NCBI GenBank assembly: GCA_964419545.1
Contig: CAYQQU010000014.1
Location: 26,205 to 90,204 of the forward strand
DNA length: 64,000 nucleotides
DNA from: CAYQQU01 sp964419545
GTDB taxonomy: Bacteria; Bacteroidota; Bacteroidia; Chitinophagales; Saprospiraceae
Direction: 5' to 3'
Position 1 is the first letter of the stretch; every line of letters starts with the position of its first letter. Made by a program: the position numbers and the translations under genes. The notes beneath the pieces were generated by a model. It did not search any database. It was not told where the DNA came from and saw only the letters and a program-made list of their open reading frames with translations. Positions 43,349-52,125 of the stretch are shown here, in pieces.

Positions 43349-46300
43349 TCACTTGACCGACAACCGCAGCACTTCCGCCAGCTTCCCCTTCACCACTTCC
43401 AGACGATACACGCCTGCCGGGAGCGCCGCCGTCGGCAATAGGTGCTCGAATACACCGGCCTCGACGGCATAGCTTTCTACCCAGATTGGGCGGCCGTTGT
43501 AGTCGGTGAGGCGTAAAAGCAGCTTCCCCGGTGCTTCCATGTGGAGCCTCACGGTGGCCGGGCCCGACGTAGGGTTGGGAAATAGCTCCGGGGACCGTAA
43601 GGGCTTGGGCGTATCCACTATTGTATAGAAGGGGCCTGTTGAAAAGCCCTGCATTCCTCCCGATGATTTGCTGATAAACAACCCGTAATCTTCCGTCTCT
43701 CCCCAGGCGTAATCTCCGCAGGGGTCGGCCGGGTCGCCCCATTGCATGGTCACCCGCAGGCGCGTCAGGCCCGAAAGGGCGTCTTCGGGGATCTGAAGCA
43801 GGCCGGTGACGAGGTCCGCGCCATCGTCCGTAGAGAACAGCAGCTCTTCGGCGTCGTAAAAGTCGCCGTCCTGATTGAGGTCGGCCCAGATGCGCCAGGT
43901 CTGCCCTTGCGGGTTGAACAGATAACCGGGCGTAAGGGAAACATCCAGCGCCTCGCCGGCCGTAGCGGCGGCGATCTTATGGGTATAATCCGCATAGCCG
44001 CCGTCATTGCCCGAGGTATGAGAGAGGTCGCCCAGGGTGACGGCCTCGATCCACTCGAAAGCGGAGGTGAGTCCGCCGGCAGCACAATAATCAGCCGGCG
44101 GGGCGTTGTCGTCCGGACCCAATATGTGGATGTTATAATCTTCCGCTTCGCCGTAGCCGAAAGTACCACAGGCGGGAGGCGGCGCGCCGTACTGCATGCT
44201 GATGCGCAGGCGCGTACCGCCGGCCGGCAGGTCTCCGGGCAGGTAAAAAGCACCGCTTACGGGACCGCTGATCTGTAAGGCCTCGAAGACGAGCTCTCCC
44301 GTATCTGCAAAGTCGCCGTCCCGGTTAAAGTCGATCCAGACGTTCCAATTCTCGGGGAAAGGGCTCCCGATACTGCCGGGAGTAAGCACCAGGCTGACCA
44401 GCTGCCCGGGCTCCAAATCAAAGCTCGTCGCTGTATGATCGCCGTAGCCGCCGTCGTTGCCGCTCTGGTGGACCTGCCCTTCGAGGCCGATGCTTTCGAT
44501 CCATTCGAAATTGGTGCTGCTGCCGGCGGTAACGCAGTAGTCCGGACTATCGTCGCCGGCGATGGTCCAGCTGCCGGTCGCGGTGCAAAGTTTATGGTCG
44601 GTCACGGTGACTGTATAATCGCCCGGGCTGAGGCCGGAGGGGTCGGCCACCGCAACGCCGTGCGACCATTGGTAAGCATAGGGCGCCGTGCCGCCGCTCA
44701 CCGTAAGGTCGATCCCGGCGGGGCCGTCGCCGACCAGCGAAAGGGCCAGGGGCGGCGGTTCGGCCACGGTGGCCGTCTGGCTGAGCTGGCAGCCGTTCTC
44801 GTCGGTGAGGGTGACGGTGTAAAGCCCAGCCGCCAGGTAAGTGCGGCCGGCGCCGGCGCCGCCGTCGCTCCAGTGTAGCTGATAGGGAGCCGTGCCCCCT
44901 GCGGGGAAAGCCGTCGCTGCGCCGTCGCTATCCCCGTAACAGCGCACGGCATTGGTGTAAATGGTCAATCCCAGCGGATCGGGCGCGTCGATGGCGACGG
45001 TAGCGCCGGCGACGCACCCACCGTCATCGGTGACGGTAAGCTGATAGAGGCCGGCCGGCAACTGGTCGAGCTGGGCCGTACCCGCGCCGTTGCTCCATTG
45101 GTACTGATAGGCGCCGCTGCCTCCGCTGACCTGCGTCTGTATCGCGCCGTCGGACCGCCCGGCGCAGCTGACGTCCTGTTTGGTCACCGCCAGCTGAAGG
45201 GGCTCGCCGCTTTCGATCTCGAATGACCGGGTTATAACGCAACCCGCATCATCGGTTACGGTGAGGGAATGATCCCCGCTAGTCAGCCCGCTGACCGCCG
45301 CCCCGTTGGCGCCGTTGCTCCATTGGTACTGGTAGGGCGGCGTGCCGCCCGTAGCGATCGCACTAGCCGCGCCTTCTCCGTCGGGCGAACAACCGGCGTC
45401 GGTCTCGAAAAGGTCGAGTTGCAGCGGGCCGGGCTCGGCGATATAAACCGTGAGGCTCGCTCCGTTGACGCCGTCGGTGACGGTAACGGAATGATTGCCT
45501 GCCGCCAGGTTATGCGCGGTCGGGCCGGTTTGCCCGTCGCTCCAGGCGAAGGTATAACCGCCCGCGCCGCCGTCCGCCGCCACGAAGGCGCTGCCGTCGT
45601 TGCCGCCATAGCAGCTTACATCATCGACGGCTACGAGATGCAGCCCGAGTTCGCTCGCGCCGGGCTCCAGGCAAAAGTTGCTCACCAGTACCTCCCCGAA
45701 GAGGTCGCCGGCGGCCAGCACCTCCCCGTTGGCGCCGAGAAGCTGAAAGCTGCCGTCGCCGTTCTGGCAGCAAAGCCCGTCGCCGTAAAGGTCGTAAACG
45801 TAGAGGTCGTAGCAACCGTCGGGCAGGCATTGCGCGACCGCGAGTTGGGAATGCGGCGCCTGGCCGTAGTAGGGACCGCCCGCGGCCAGTACTTCGCCAT
45901 CGTAGTTTTTGATCGCCCAGGACGTTTCGCCGGGGTATTGATCGAACTGGAACTGGAGCGTCACCTCGGTATTACAAGGCAGGTGGCGGTACCATTGCCC
46001 CAATGCGCGCCGGCCCTGTCCGCCCGCACTGTGGCGCGCCCGAACGCTGTACCAGGCTTCTTCCGAGGCGGCGATCGGCGCTTCGTAACTAAGCGCATCG
46101 GTGCTGTCGATCCGCTCCATAAAGCGGTCGCCCAGCCGGTAGATATCGTAGCGGTCGGCGCCCGGCACCGGCGTCCAGGAAAGCAGGGCGGTAGCATCGG
46201 AGGCGTAGGCGACCGAAAACGCTGGTGCTGCGAGGATGGAGAAGGGCCCCGAATAGACCGGCGGCTGCCCTGCCCGCTGCAGGCGCAGGAAAACCTGCCG

Positions 46301-48550
46301 GGCCGGCGCCGTAGGCGTTTGCCAATCGTAATACCGCTGCCCGCCGTCGATATTCGCGGCGATGGGCAGCCAGCTGTTCATACTGTCGGTAGAATAATGC
46401 AGGGCGAAAGCGCCGTCTTCACCGTAGGCGTCCCAGCGAACGGTTTGCCATTCCGCGGGAGCCAGGGCGTCACCGGCGGCGGGATAGGTCAACTGGGTTT
46501 CATCGTATTCAAAGGTGTAAACCACAAAGTAAGGCTGTGGCCCCAGGGGCACCTGATAGCCGGTGACGCGCAGCTGGTAATTCCCGGCCGCCGGGTCATC
46601 AATGACCACCTGCTCCACGTTATTTACCCGGTCGACGCCGCGCCAGGCCGGCCGGGTGAGGCTGTCGATGGAAGCGGCCCGGCTGAGCACCCAGGGCCGG
46701 TGTAGGCCGCCGGGGCTGTGGACGGTAAAGTCGAGGTCGTTGACCAGGGCTTTCGCGGCGGCCGGGTCGCCCGGCGCGTCTGTCCAATAGAGCATATAGC
46801 GCACCGCTTTGACGCCGCCGGGGACCGTCAGTTGGTGGACCGACGTACCGGTATTGTACACCGCGCCGGTAAAATACTGCTGCTGTTGCAGGCTTTCCAG
46901 CGCCCGCGCAACGTGTATCCGCCCCCAGCCGTATTCGTAGTCGGGGCCCGGCCGTCCCAGATCTTCCGCGGTATTGAGCACCAGCGCTTTGATCAGGCCC
47001 GAAGGAGGGTCTTGTTGGCCGAACAGGCTGCGGTAGGCCTGGTACAACAACGCCACTCCTCCCGCGGCGGTCGGCGCCGCGGCCGAGGTGCCGCTGCCGT
47101 AGAGGTAGCTGTTGTCGGGCCCGGTGGTGTAGCTTCCCTGCCCCTGCGCGCTGATGTCCGGCTTGATGCGCCCGTCGAAAGTAGGGCCGCGGCTGCTGGA
47201 GAAGCGCAGGCTGTCGTTGTAATACAAATTGGCGACGGTGAGGGTATTTTTAGCGGTTTTGCGCCCGCCGGTGATGTTGCCGTAGCGCTCGCCGTTGGGT
47301 CCCGCTTCGGCGCCGTAGTCGTTGCAGTAATTGCCGGCGCTGTTGCCTGCGGAAAAGAAGTGGAGCAGCGCCGGATTTTGCCTAACCTGCTCATCCAGCC
47401 CCCGGGCTTCAGGCGAATACCAGCCGCCGCAGCCTTCGCCGTAAGAAGTGGAAGTGATGACGATCTGCTCGTCGGCGTAATGAACGGGAGCGTTATTGAG
47501 ATGGGGATACTGGCTGATGGAAAAAAGCGATAGCTCGGCCCCCGGCGCCATACCGACGCCCAACGGGTCGAGGTTGCCCGCGCCGACGGCCAGTCCGGCG
47601 GTCATATCGCCGTGGCTGCCGATGTCGCCGAGGGTAAAATCGTGAAGGCGGCCGGTGAAGTCGATGTGGCTGACCGAGCCGTCGTCGGCGATGGCCAGGT
47701 GGACGCCCGCCCCGTCGAGCCCCGTACCCGGGCCACTGCTCACGGTATTGATGCGACTGAGGGTGCGCCCCCGCAGGCCTTCTTTTACGGGCGGGGCTTC
47801 GGCGAGGTCGAGCAGCGCGACGGCCGGATGGGCCGCGAGGGAATCCAGTTCATTTTCCGGGACCGCCAGGGTAATGCTGTGTTTGTCGAGCCGGATGGCC
47901 TCACCTGCTCCCGGCGGCAACGCGGCCGCCAGCGCCTCCGACGAGATATCCGCATGCGGAAAAGCCCGGACCAAGAGCCCGGCCGGGTGCTGAGCGTAGG
48001 CCGGCCGGGCGCCGCGGGCCAGGGCGGCCGAAAATTTGTGCCGGCCTTCGGGTAAAAAAAGCCCCCGTAAGCCCGGCAGAGCCAGGGTATGGCTCGCCGG
48101 TATGCTTACGAGGTAGGTGAAATTGGGTAGATAGCTCTCAATATTTACTCCTTGGGCTCGCAACGCCTCGCGACGCCGGAGCGTAAGCACTTTGTCAAAT
48201 TGCACCAGCCCGTATCGCCGCCCGGCGAAAGTGTGCCCTCGCCACTCGGCGGCAGGGATGGCGTCGGGCTGACGTAATTGTGCGGGGAAAATCGTGTCTC
48301 CCGCAAGAAAAATGCGGTAGTCGGTTTGGGATAATACCAATCCTGGCCACACCGCCAGCAACACGAAGGTTAGCGCTTTGCAACATAAATTCTTAACAGT
48401 AATTACGGCCTCTTTTGGCCGTTCTCTTCGTTGCTCCGCACTTCGGTAGCTCAGGCTATGGGCGGTTGTCGCGCCTCGATAGCAGCCAAAATAGCCTCGA
48501 AATCCGCGGCAACAACTTTTGTTACCAAGCACAAGTCGGTAAATCGGCAT
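43349..48550 (-). CDS. Giant secreted subtilisin-like (S8) protease with SprB, GEVED and T9SS domains
   Basis: A 1733-residue protein. The signal-like hydrophobic stretch lies at 55-75 (ALTFVLLAVWPGLVLSQ), so the native start is unclear. The peptidase S8 triad is visible: Asp289/290 (IADDGS), His313 (GSHGDMTAGL) and Ser near 489 (GSGTSAAAPTAAG). Ig-like domains follow (about 640-860), then SprB-type repeats (970-1310, for example DVSCYGGNDGSAF), two GEVED domains (1330-1470 and 1487-1630, FEWIESI … GEAEDYNI) and a T9SS sorting domain. It should be exported and anchored at the surface as a protease/adhesin. Confidence 0.85.
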   Translation of the reverse strand: MPIYRLVLGNKSCCRGFRGYFGCYRGATTAHSLSYRSAEQRRERPKEAVITVKNLCCKALTFVLLAVWPGLVLSQTDYRIFLAGDTIFPAQLRQPDAIPAAEWRGHTFAGRRYGLVQFDKVLTLRRREALRAQGVNIESYLPNFTYLVSIPASHTLALPGLRGLFLPEGRHKFSAALARGARPAYAQHPAGLLVRAFPHADISSEALAAALPPGAGEAIRLDKHSITLAVPENELDSLAAHPAVALLDLAEAPPVKEGLRGRTLSRINTVSSGPGTGLDGAGVHLAIADDGSVSHIDFTGRLHDFTLGDIGSHGDMTAGLAVGAGNLDPLGVGMAPGAELSLFSISQYPHLNNAPVHYADEQIVITSTSYGEGCGGWYSPEARGLDEQVRQNPALLHFFSAGNSAGNYCNDYGAEAGPNGERYGNITGGRKTAKNTLTVANLYYNDSLRFSSSRGPTFDGRIKPDISAQGQGSYTTGPDNSYLYGSGTSAAAPTAAGGVALLYQAYRSLFGQQDPPSGLIKALVLNTAEDLGRPGPDYEYGWGRIHVARALESLQQQQYFTGAVYNTGTSVHQLTVPGGVKAVRYMLYWTDAPGDPAAAKALVNDLDFTVHSPGGLHRPWVLSRAASIDSLTRPAWRGVDRVNNVEQVVIDDPAAGNYQLRVTGYQVPLGPQPYFVVYTFEYDETQLTYPAAGDALAPAEWQTVRWDAYGEDGAFALHYSTDSMNSWLPIAANIDGGQRYYDWQTPTAPARQVFLRLQRAGQPPVYSGPFSILAAPAFSVAYASDATALLSWTPVPGADRYDIYRLGDRFMERIDSTDALSYEAPIAASEEAWYSVRARHSAGGQGRRALGQWYRHLPCNTEVTLQFQFDQYPGETSWAIKNYDGEVLAAGGPYYGQAPHSQLAVAQCLPDGCYDLYVYDLYGDGLCCQNGDGSFQLLGANGEVLAAGDLFGEVLVSNFCLEPGASELGLHLVAVDDVSCYGGNDGSAFVAADGGAGGYTFAWSDGQTGPTAHNLAAGNHSVTVTDGVNGASLTVYIAEPGPLQLDLFETDAGCSPDGEGAASAIATGGTPPYQYQWSNGANGAAVSGLTSGDHSLTVTDDAGCVITRSFEIESGEPLQLAVTKQDVSCAGRSDGAIQTQVSGGSGAYQYQWSNGAGTAQLDQLPAGLYQLTVTDDGGCVAGATVAIDAPDPLGLTIYTNAVRCYGDSDGAATAFPAGGTAPYQLHWSDGGAGAGRTYLAAGLYTVTLTDENGCQLSQTATVAEPPPLALSLVGDGPAGIDLTVSGGTAPYAYQWSHGVAVADPSGLSPGDYTVTVTDHKLCTATGSWTIAGDDSPDYCVTAGSSTNFEWIESIGLEGQVHQSGNDGGYGDHTATSFDLEPGQLVSLVLTPGSIGSPFPENWNVWIDFNRDGDFADTGELVFEALQISGPVSGAFYLPGDLPAGGTRLRISMQYGAPPPACGTFGYGEAEDYNIHILGPDDNAPPADYCAAGGLTSAFEWIEAVTLGDLSHTSGNDGGYADYTHKIAAATAGEALDVSLTPGYLFNPQGQTWRIWADLNQDGDFYDAEELLFSTDDGADLVTGLLQIPEDALSGLTRLRVTMQWGDPADPCGDYAWGETEDYGLFISKSSGGMQGFSTGPFYTIVDTPKPLRSPELFPNPTSGPATVRLHMEAPGKLLLRLTDYNGRPIWVESYAVEAGVFEHLLPTAALPAGVYRLEVVKGKLAEVLRLSVK

Positions 48551-48971
48551 AACGATGTTTCTTCTCTTTACACGCCTGCTGCCCGGAACGGCGGCAACGG
48601 GAAGCCAGCCGGCGAAGAGCCGACGCCATTGCTCGTTCCTCCAGAAACAGACGCTAAGTGGTTAAATCCTTTTGCGAAAAGTTGGTATAGACCGGTGATG
48701 TTGGTATGGGTTAGAATACACTACCGGGGGGATGGGATTGCCTTACCGATGAAGGCTTTTGGTTGGGTAAGTTTTGATCGGAACAGGAGCAAATATATGG
48801 GAAATTTTTAATAAGTGGGAACCCATGAGAAAAAAATCAATTTATTTTTTGGTGACGAGTGTAAAAATACGGGTTGCCAATCGGAGTTTTCAGGACTAAA
48901 AACGATTGACATTCAAGCCGCTGGCTCTTTGCCATGCCTTTTTGCCAGGTTTCGGGAGCGGATGATTCGCG
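48551..48971. other. Intergenic region without recognised gene
   Basis: A gap of 421 bp. A plus-strand frame from 48431 to 48811 (126 codons) runs into it, with protein-like composition in its second half (SWYRPVMLVWVRIHYRG), but it matches nothing I know and its first part is antisense to the protease gene. I see no repeat or promoter of note. Confidence 0.4.
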
Positions 48972-50225
48972 CTACTCCAGGGCCCGGCGTTGCTGCATAC
49001 CGGTTACCAGGTTGCCGACGGTAAGCCCTTGCACCACGATCGAAAAGACCACAACGATATAGGTGATCGTCAGGATCAGGTCGCGGGGCATATCCGGCGT
49101 CAGGGTCAGGGCAAGTGCGATGGAGATGCCGCCCCTCAGGCCGCCCCAGGTCATGATGAGGTTGGTGCGGGGTATAAATTCCAGGCGGCGCCGAAAGAGG
49201 GCGATCGGCCCGGCCAGGGCCGAATAGCGGGCCAGCAGCACGACGGGGATGAGCACCAGGCCGGCGAAGAGGAAAGGCCCCTCGAACTTGATGAGCACGA
49301 TCTCCAGGCCGATCAGCACGAAGAGGACGGCGTTGAGCAGGACGTCCATCAGCTCCCAGAATTTATCGACGTAGGTCTCGGTCACTTCGGACATGGTAGA
49401 CGTCCGGAAACGCTCGTGCCCCACCATCAGACCGGCCACCACCACGGCGAGCGGCCCCGAAAAGTGCAGCCGGCTGGCCAGCAGATAGCCGCCCATGACG
49501 ATGGCGAGGGTGATGAGCACCTCTACTTCGTAGTTGTCGATGCTGCGCATCAGCCGGAAGGCAACGTAGCCCAGCGCCAGCCCAAGGGCAATGCCGCCAC
49601 CGACCTCTTCCAGGAACAGGAGCCCGATCTCGCTCCACTCGATGCGCCCCTCACCGGCTTTGGCCAGCTGGAAGATCGTCAAAAAGATGACGACCCCGAT
49701 CCCGTCGTTGAACAGGCTTTCGCCGACGATCTTCGTCTCCAGTTTTTTCGGCACGCCCGCCTTTTTCAGAATACCTAAAACGGCAATGGGGTCGGTAGGC
49801 GATATCAGGGCGCCGAAAAGCAAACAGTAAATAAAAGGAATGCCCAGCCCGAAGAGCGGCAGGATAAAGTACACCAGCAAGCCCACGAGGAAAGTGGAAG
49901 TGAGCACGCCGATAGTGGCGAACAACAGAATCGGCCAGCGCTGCGCTTTCAGCTGCCGGAAGTCGACGTGCAACGCACCGGCAAAAAGCAAAAAGCTGAG
50001 CATCCCTTCGAGCAGCACCCGCTCAAAGTCGATCTGGGCGATCAGCTCGGCTTCCATTTCCAGCACCGAAGGCGCAAGCCGGCCCACCAGGAGCACCAGC
50101 GCGGAGAAAAGAATAGATACGACCATCAGCCCGATGGTGACCGGCAACCTGAGCAGGCGCACGTTGATGTAGCCGAAGATCGCAGCGAAAACGACCAAAA
50201 TCGTAACGACGGTAAGTAAATCCAT
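48972..50225 (-). CDS. Na+/H+ antiporter, CPA1 (NhaP-type)
   Basis: A 417-residue protein with about 12 membrane spans. The CPA1 signature is present: ALISPTDPIAVLGILKKAGV (ion-binding TDP motif), then KIVGESLFNDGIGVVIFL and WGGLRGGISIALAL. It exchanges cytoplasmic Na+ for H+ across the inner membrane, which fits the sodium-based energetics implied by the nqr operon 2 kb away. Monocistronic. Confidence 0.9.
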   Translation of the reverse strand: MDLLTVVTILVVFAAIFGYINVRLLRLPVTIGLMVVSILFSALVLLVGRLAPSVLEMEAELIAQIDFERVLLEGMLSFLLFAGALHVDFRQLKAQRWPILLFATIGVLTSTFLVGLLVYFILPLFGLGIPFIYCLLFGALISPTDPIAVLGILKKAGVPKKLETKIVGESLFNDGIGVVIFLTIFQLAKAGEGRIEWSEIGLLFLEEVGGGIALGLALGYVAFRLMRSIDNYEVEVLITLAIVMGGYLLASRLHFSGPLAVVVAGLMVGHERFRTSTMSEVTETYVDKFWELMDVLLNAVLFVLIGLEIVLIKFEGPFLFAGLVLIPVVLLARYSALAGPIALFRRRLEFIPRTNLIMTWGGLRGGISIALALTLTPDMPRDLILTITYIVVVFSIVVQGLTVGNLVTGMQQRRALE

Positions 50226-50302
50226 GCTTCGGATAGTTAGAACCGGTGGTAAAGATAACCTGAGTTTGGGATTTCCATAATTGATCGCCGGGTGATTAGA
50301 TA

Positions 50303-51139
50303 TTATCTGCGATAGCCTTTGCGCAGTTCCGCCAGCAATTCCACGTCCTGCTCGTTCTTCAGCAGGGCGTGAAGGTGGGGCGGTATTTCTTCGAACGACT
50401 GGATCTCCTGCAGCCCCTCGCTGGTCAGGTCTTCGAAGAGCAACAGCTTCAGCCAGTCGAGCATTTCACTGGTGGAAGGTTTCTTCTTCAGGCCGGTTAC
50501 TTCGCGCAAGCCGTAGAAGATGCGGAGGGCTTCACTGACCAGCGACTCCTGAATATCCGGATAGTGCACCGCCACGATCCGGCGCATGGTCTCCTGATCC
50601 GGAAAACGGATATAGTGAAAAAGGCAGCGGCGCAGGAAAGCGTCGGGCAGTTCCTTCTCGTTGTTTGACGTGATGATGACGATAGGACGGTGTCGGGCCG
50701 CGATATTGCGCTGCAGCTCATAGACGTAAAACTCCATGCGGTCGAGTTCGAGCAGCAAGTCGTTGGGAAACTCGATATCCGCCTTATCGATCTCATCGAT
50801 GAGGAGCACCAGCGACTCTTCCGCTTCGAACGCCTCCCACAATTTGCCTTTTTTGATGTAGTGGGCGATGTTGTCGACGTTGGGGTTGCCCAGCTGGGAA
50901 TCGCGCAGCCGGGAAACGGCGTCGTATTCGTAGAGGCCCTGCTGCGCCTGGGTGGTCGATTTGATATGCCAGGTGATCAGGCGCTTGTGCATAGCCCGCG
51001 CCACTTCGTGTGCAAGCAGCGTTTTGCCGGTGCCGGGCTCGCCTTTGATCAGCAGCGGTTTCCGGAGGTGAATAGCGGCGTTGACCGCGACTTGTAACTC
51101 TCGGGTAGCGACGTACGTATCGGTACCTTTAAAAGACAT
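50303..51139 (-). CDS. MoxR-family AAA+ ATPase
   Basis: A 278-residue protein with Walker A GEPGTGKT (33-40), Walker B LVLLIDEIDKAD (110-121), sensor 1 IVIITSNNEKELPDAFLRRC and a C-terminal lid domain, typical of MoxR ATPases that act as chaperones for metalloproteins or von Willebrand partners. The start at 51139 (MSFKGTDTYVATRELQ) is chosen; the reading from 51217 overlaps the divergent pnuC. No VWA-domain gene follows, which is unusual because MoxR genes are usually clustered with one. Confidence 0.85.
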   Translation of the reverse strand: MSFKGTDTYVATRELQVAVNAAIHLRKPLLIKGEPGTGKTLLAHEVARAMHKRLITWHIKSTTQAQQGLYEYDAVSRLRDSQLGNPNVDNIAHYIKKGKLWEAFEAEESLVLLIDEIDKADIEFPNDLLLELDRMEFYVYELQRNIAARHRPIVIITSNNEKELPDAFLRRCLFHYIRFPDQETMRRIVAVHYPDIQESLVSEALRIFYGLREVTGLKKKPSTSEMLDWLKLLLFEDLTSEGLQEIQSFEEIPPHLHALLKNEQDVELLAELRKGYRR

Positions 51140-51172
51140 GAGTTTTGTGGATATGGTGTAAAAATCCGCAAA

Positions 51173-51847
51173 TTGCGCGCCGGCAAGATAAATTTTATCG
51201 CAATAACGAAAAAACACAAGCGCATCGAACCGACACTTACGGACCTGTTCCGGGAAATCATCCGAGAGGCGCTGGCGCTGAGCTGGATCGACTGGGCGGC
51301 CACCCTGACGGCCCTCCTGTACGTCATCCTGGCGGCCCGCGTCAATATCTGGGGATGGGTGTGGGGCATCATCAGCTGCAGCCTCTGGGCTTATGCTTCC
51401 TTCGTATTCTACGAACTGTGGCTGGACGGTCTGCTGCAGCTATTTTACGTGGCGATGGGCGTTGTGGGCATCTACCAGTGGCGCTACGGCGGGCGAGAAG
51501 GCTCGGCGATGCCCATACAGACCCTGCGCCCCGCTCAGCACGGTTGGCTGCTGCTGGGCGGGCTGGCGGCGTCCTTGTTGTTTGGGTACTTTTTCGATGA
51601 ATACACCCCGGCGGCGGCAACCTACCTGGATGCTTTTACCACGGTATTTTCGGTTATCGCCACCCTGATCCTGGTGAAAAAGGTACTGGAAAACTGGCTG
51701 TACTGGATCGTAGTCGACGCCGTTTACGCCTATTTGTACGCCAGCCGGGGCGCCCTGCTCTTCGCGCTCCTCATGGCGGTCTACGTGATCATCGCTGCAT
51801 TCGCCTTTTTTCGCTGGCGTAGAGCGTATGGCCTGCAGGGCGTTTGA
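51173..51847 (+). CDS. pnuC: PnuC-type nicotinamide riboside transporter
   Basis: A protein of up to 224 residues with seven predicted spans, containing AARVNIWGWVWGIISCSLWA and NWLYWIVVDAVYAYLYASRGA, the PnuC core. It imports nicotinamide riboside for NAD synthesis. The only in-frame canonical start is the TTG at 51173. It lies just 33 bp from the divergent moxR start, so the true start may be a CTG or other weak codon further in. An NAD precursor importer next to an NADH-consuming complex is suggestive, but the genes are not an operon. Confidence 0.85.
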   Translation: MRAGKINFIAITKKHKRIEPTLTDLFREIIREALALSWIDWAATLTALLYVILAARVNIWGWVWGIISCSLWAYASFVFYELWLDGLLQLFYVAMGVVGIYQWRYGGREGSAMPIQTLRPAQHGWLLLGGLAASLLFGYFFDEYTPAAATYLDAFTTVFSVIATLILVKKVLENWLYWIVVDAVYAYLYASRGALLFALLMAVYVIIAAFAFFRWRRAYGLQGV

Positions 51848-51908
51848 CCAACAAAAATTCGCCATTGTTAAGGAATGATAACCAAGGATTTGCACAAAAA
51901 ACAAAAAC

Positions 51909-51931
51909 TTATTTAGATTTAATCTAAATAA
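51909..51931. promoter_or_regulatory. 11-1-11 perfect palindrome upstream of nqr
   Basis: TTATTTAGATT and its exact complement AATCTAAATAA flank a central T. It lies 55 bp before the -7 box of the nqr promoter, the usual place for an activator or a repressor of a strong promoter. The sequence is of the AT-rich Fur/DtxR iron-box type; I am not certain of the regulator. Confidence 0.6.
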
Positions 51932-51985
51932 TTACCCCCTTCAAACTTTGCCAAACCTCACCTGCTTTATACGTGAAAAGGTTTT

Positions 51986-51993
51986 TATCTTTG
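51986..51993 (+). promoter_or_regulatory. -7 element of the nqr promoter
   Basis: TATCTTTG matches TAnnTTTG exactly. It lies 133 bp before the nqrA ATG, giving a long leader. A -33-like TTTA lies about 16 nt upstream. Confidence 0.55.
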
Positions 51994-52125
51994 CCGTGTT
52001 TTTGAAATCGGACTAATTTGCGCGATTCAAGATAGTTTAACACCTTATAATCAGGAAGTTAATCAATTAATGAAACCGTTTTTGTTGCGGGGTATTCTGC
52101 CCGGCGTCAACTATAAACAACAAAA

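Noticed and set aside
45000..45600. Repeated sequence in the S8 protease gene considered as a CRISPR or DNA repeat
   Set aside because: The repeats are at protein level (SprB-type modules), with variable DNA, no fixed spacing and no cas genes.
45269..46705. 478-codon open frame on the plus strand
   Set aside because: Antisense shadow of the S8 protease gene.
48431..48811. 126-codon frame on the plus strand as a gene
   Set aside because: The first third is antisense to the protease gene. There is no family, promoter or signal. It is kept only as a note for the intergenic region.
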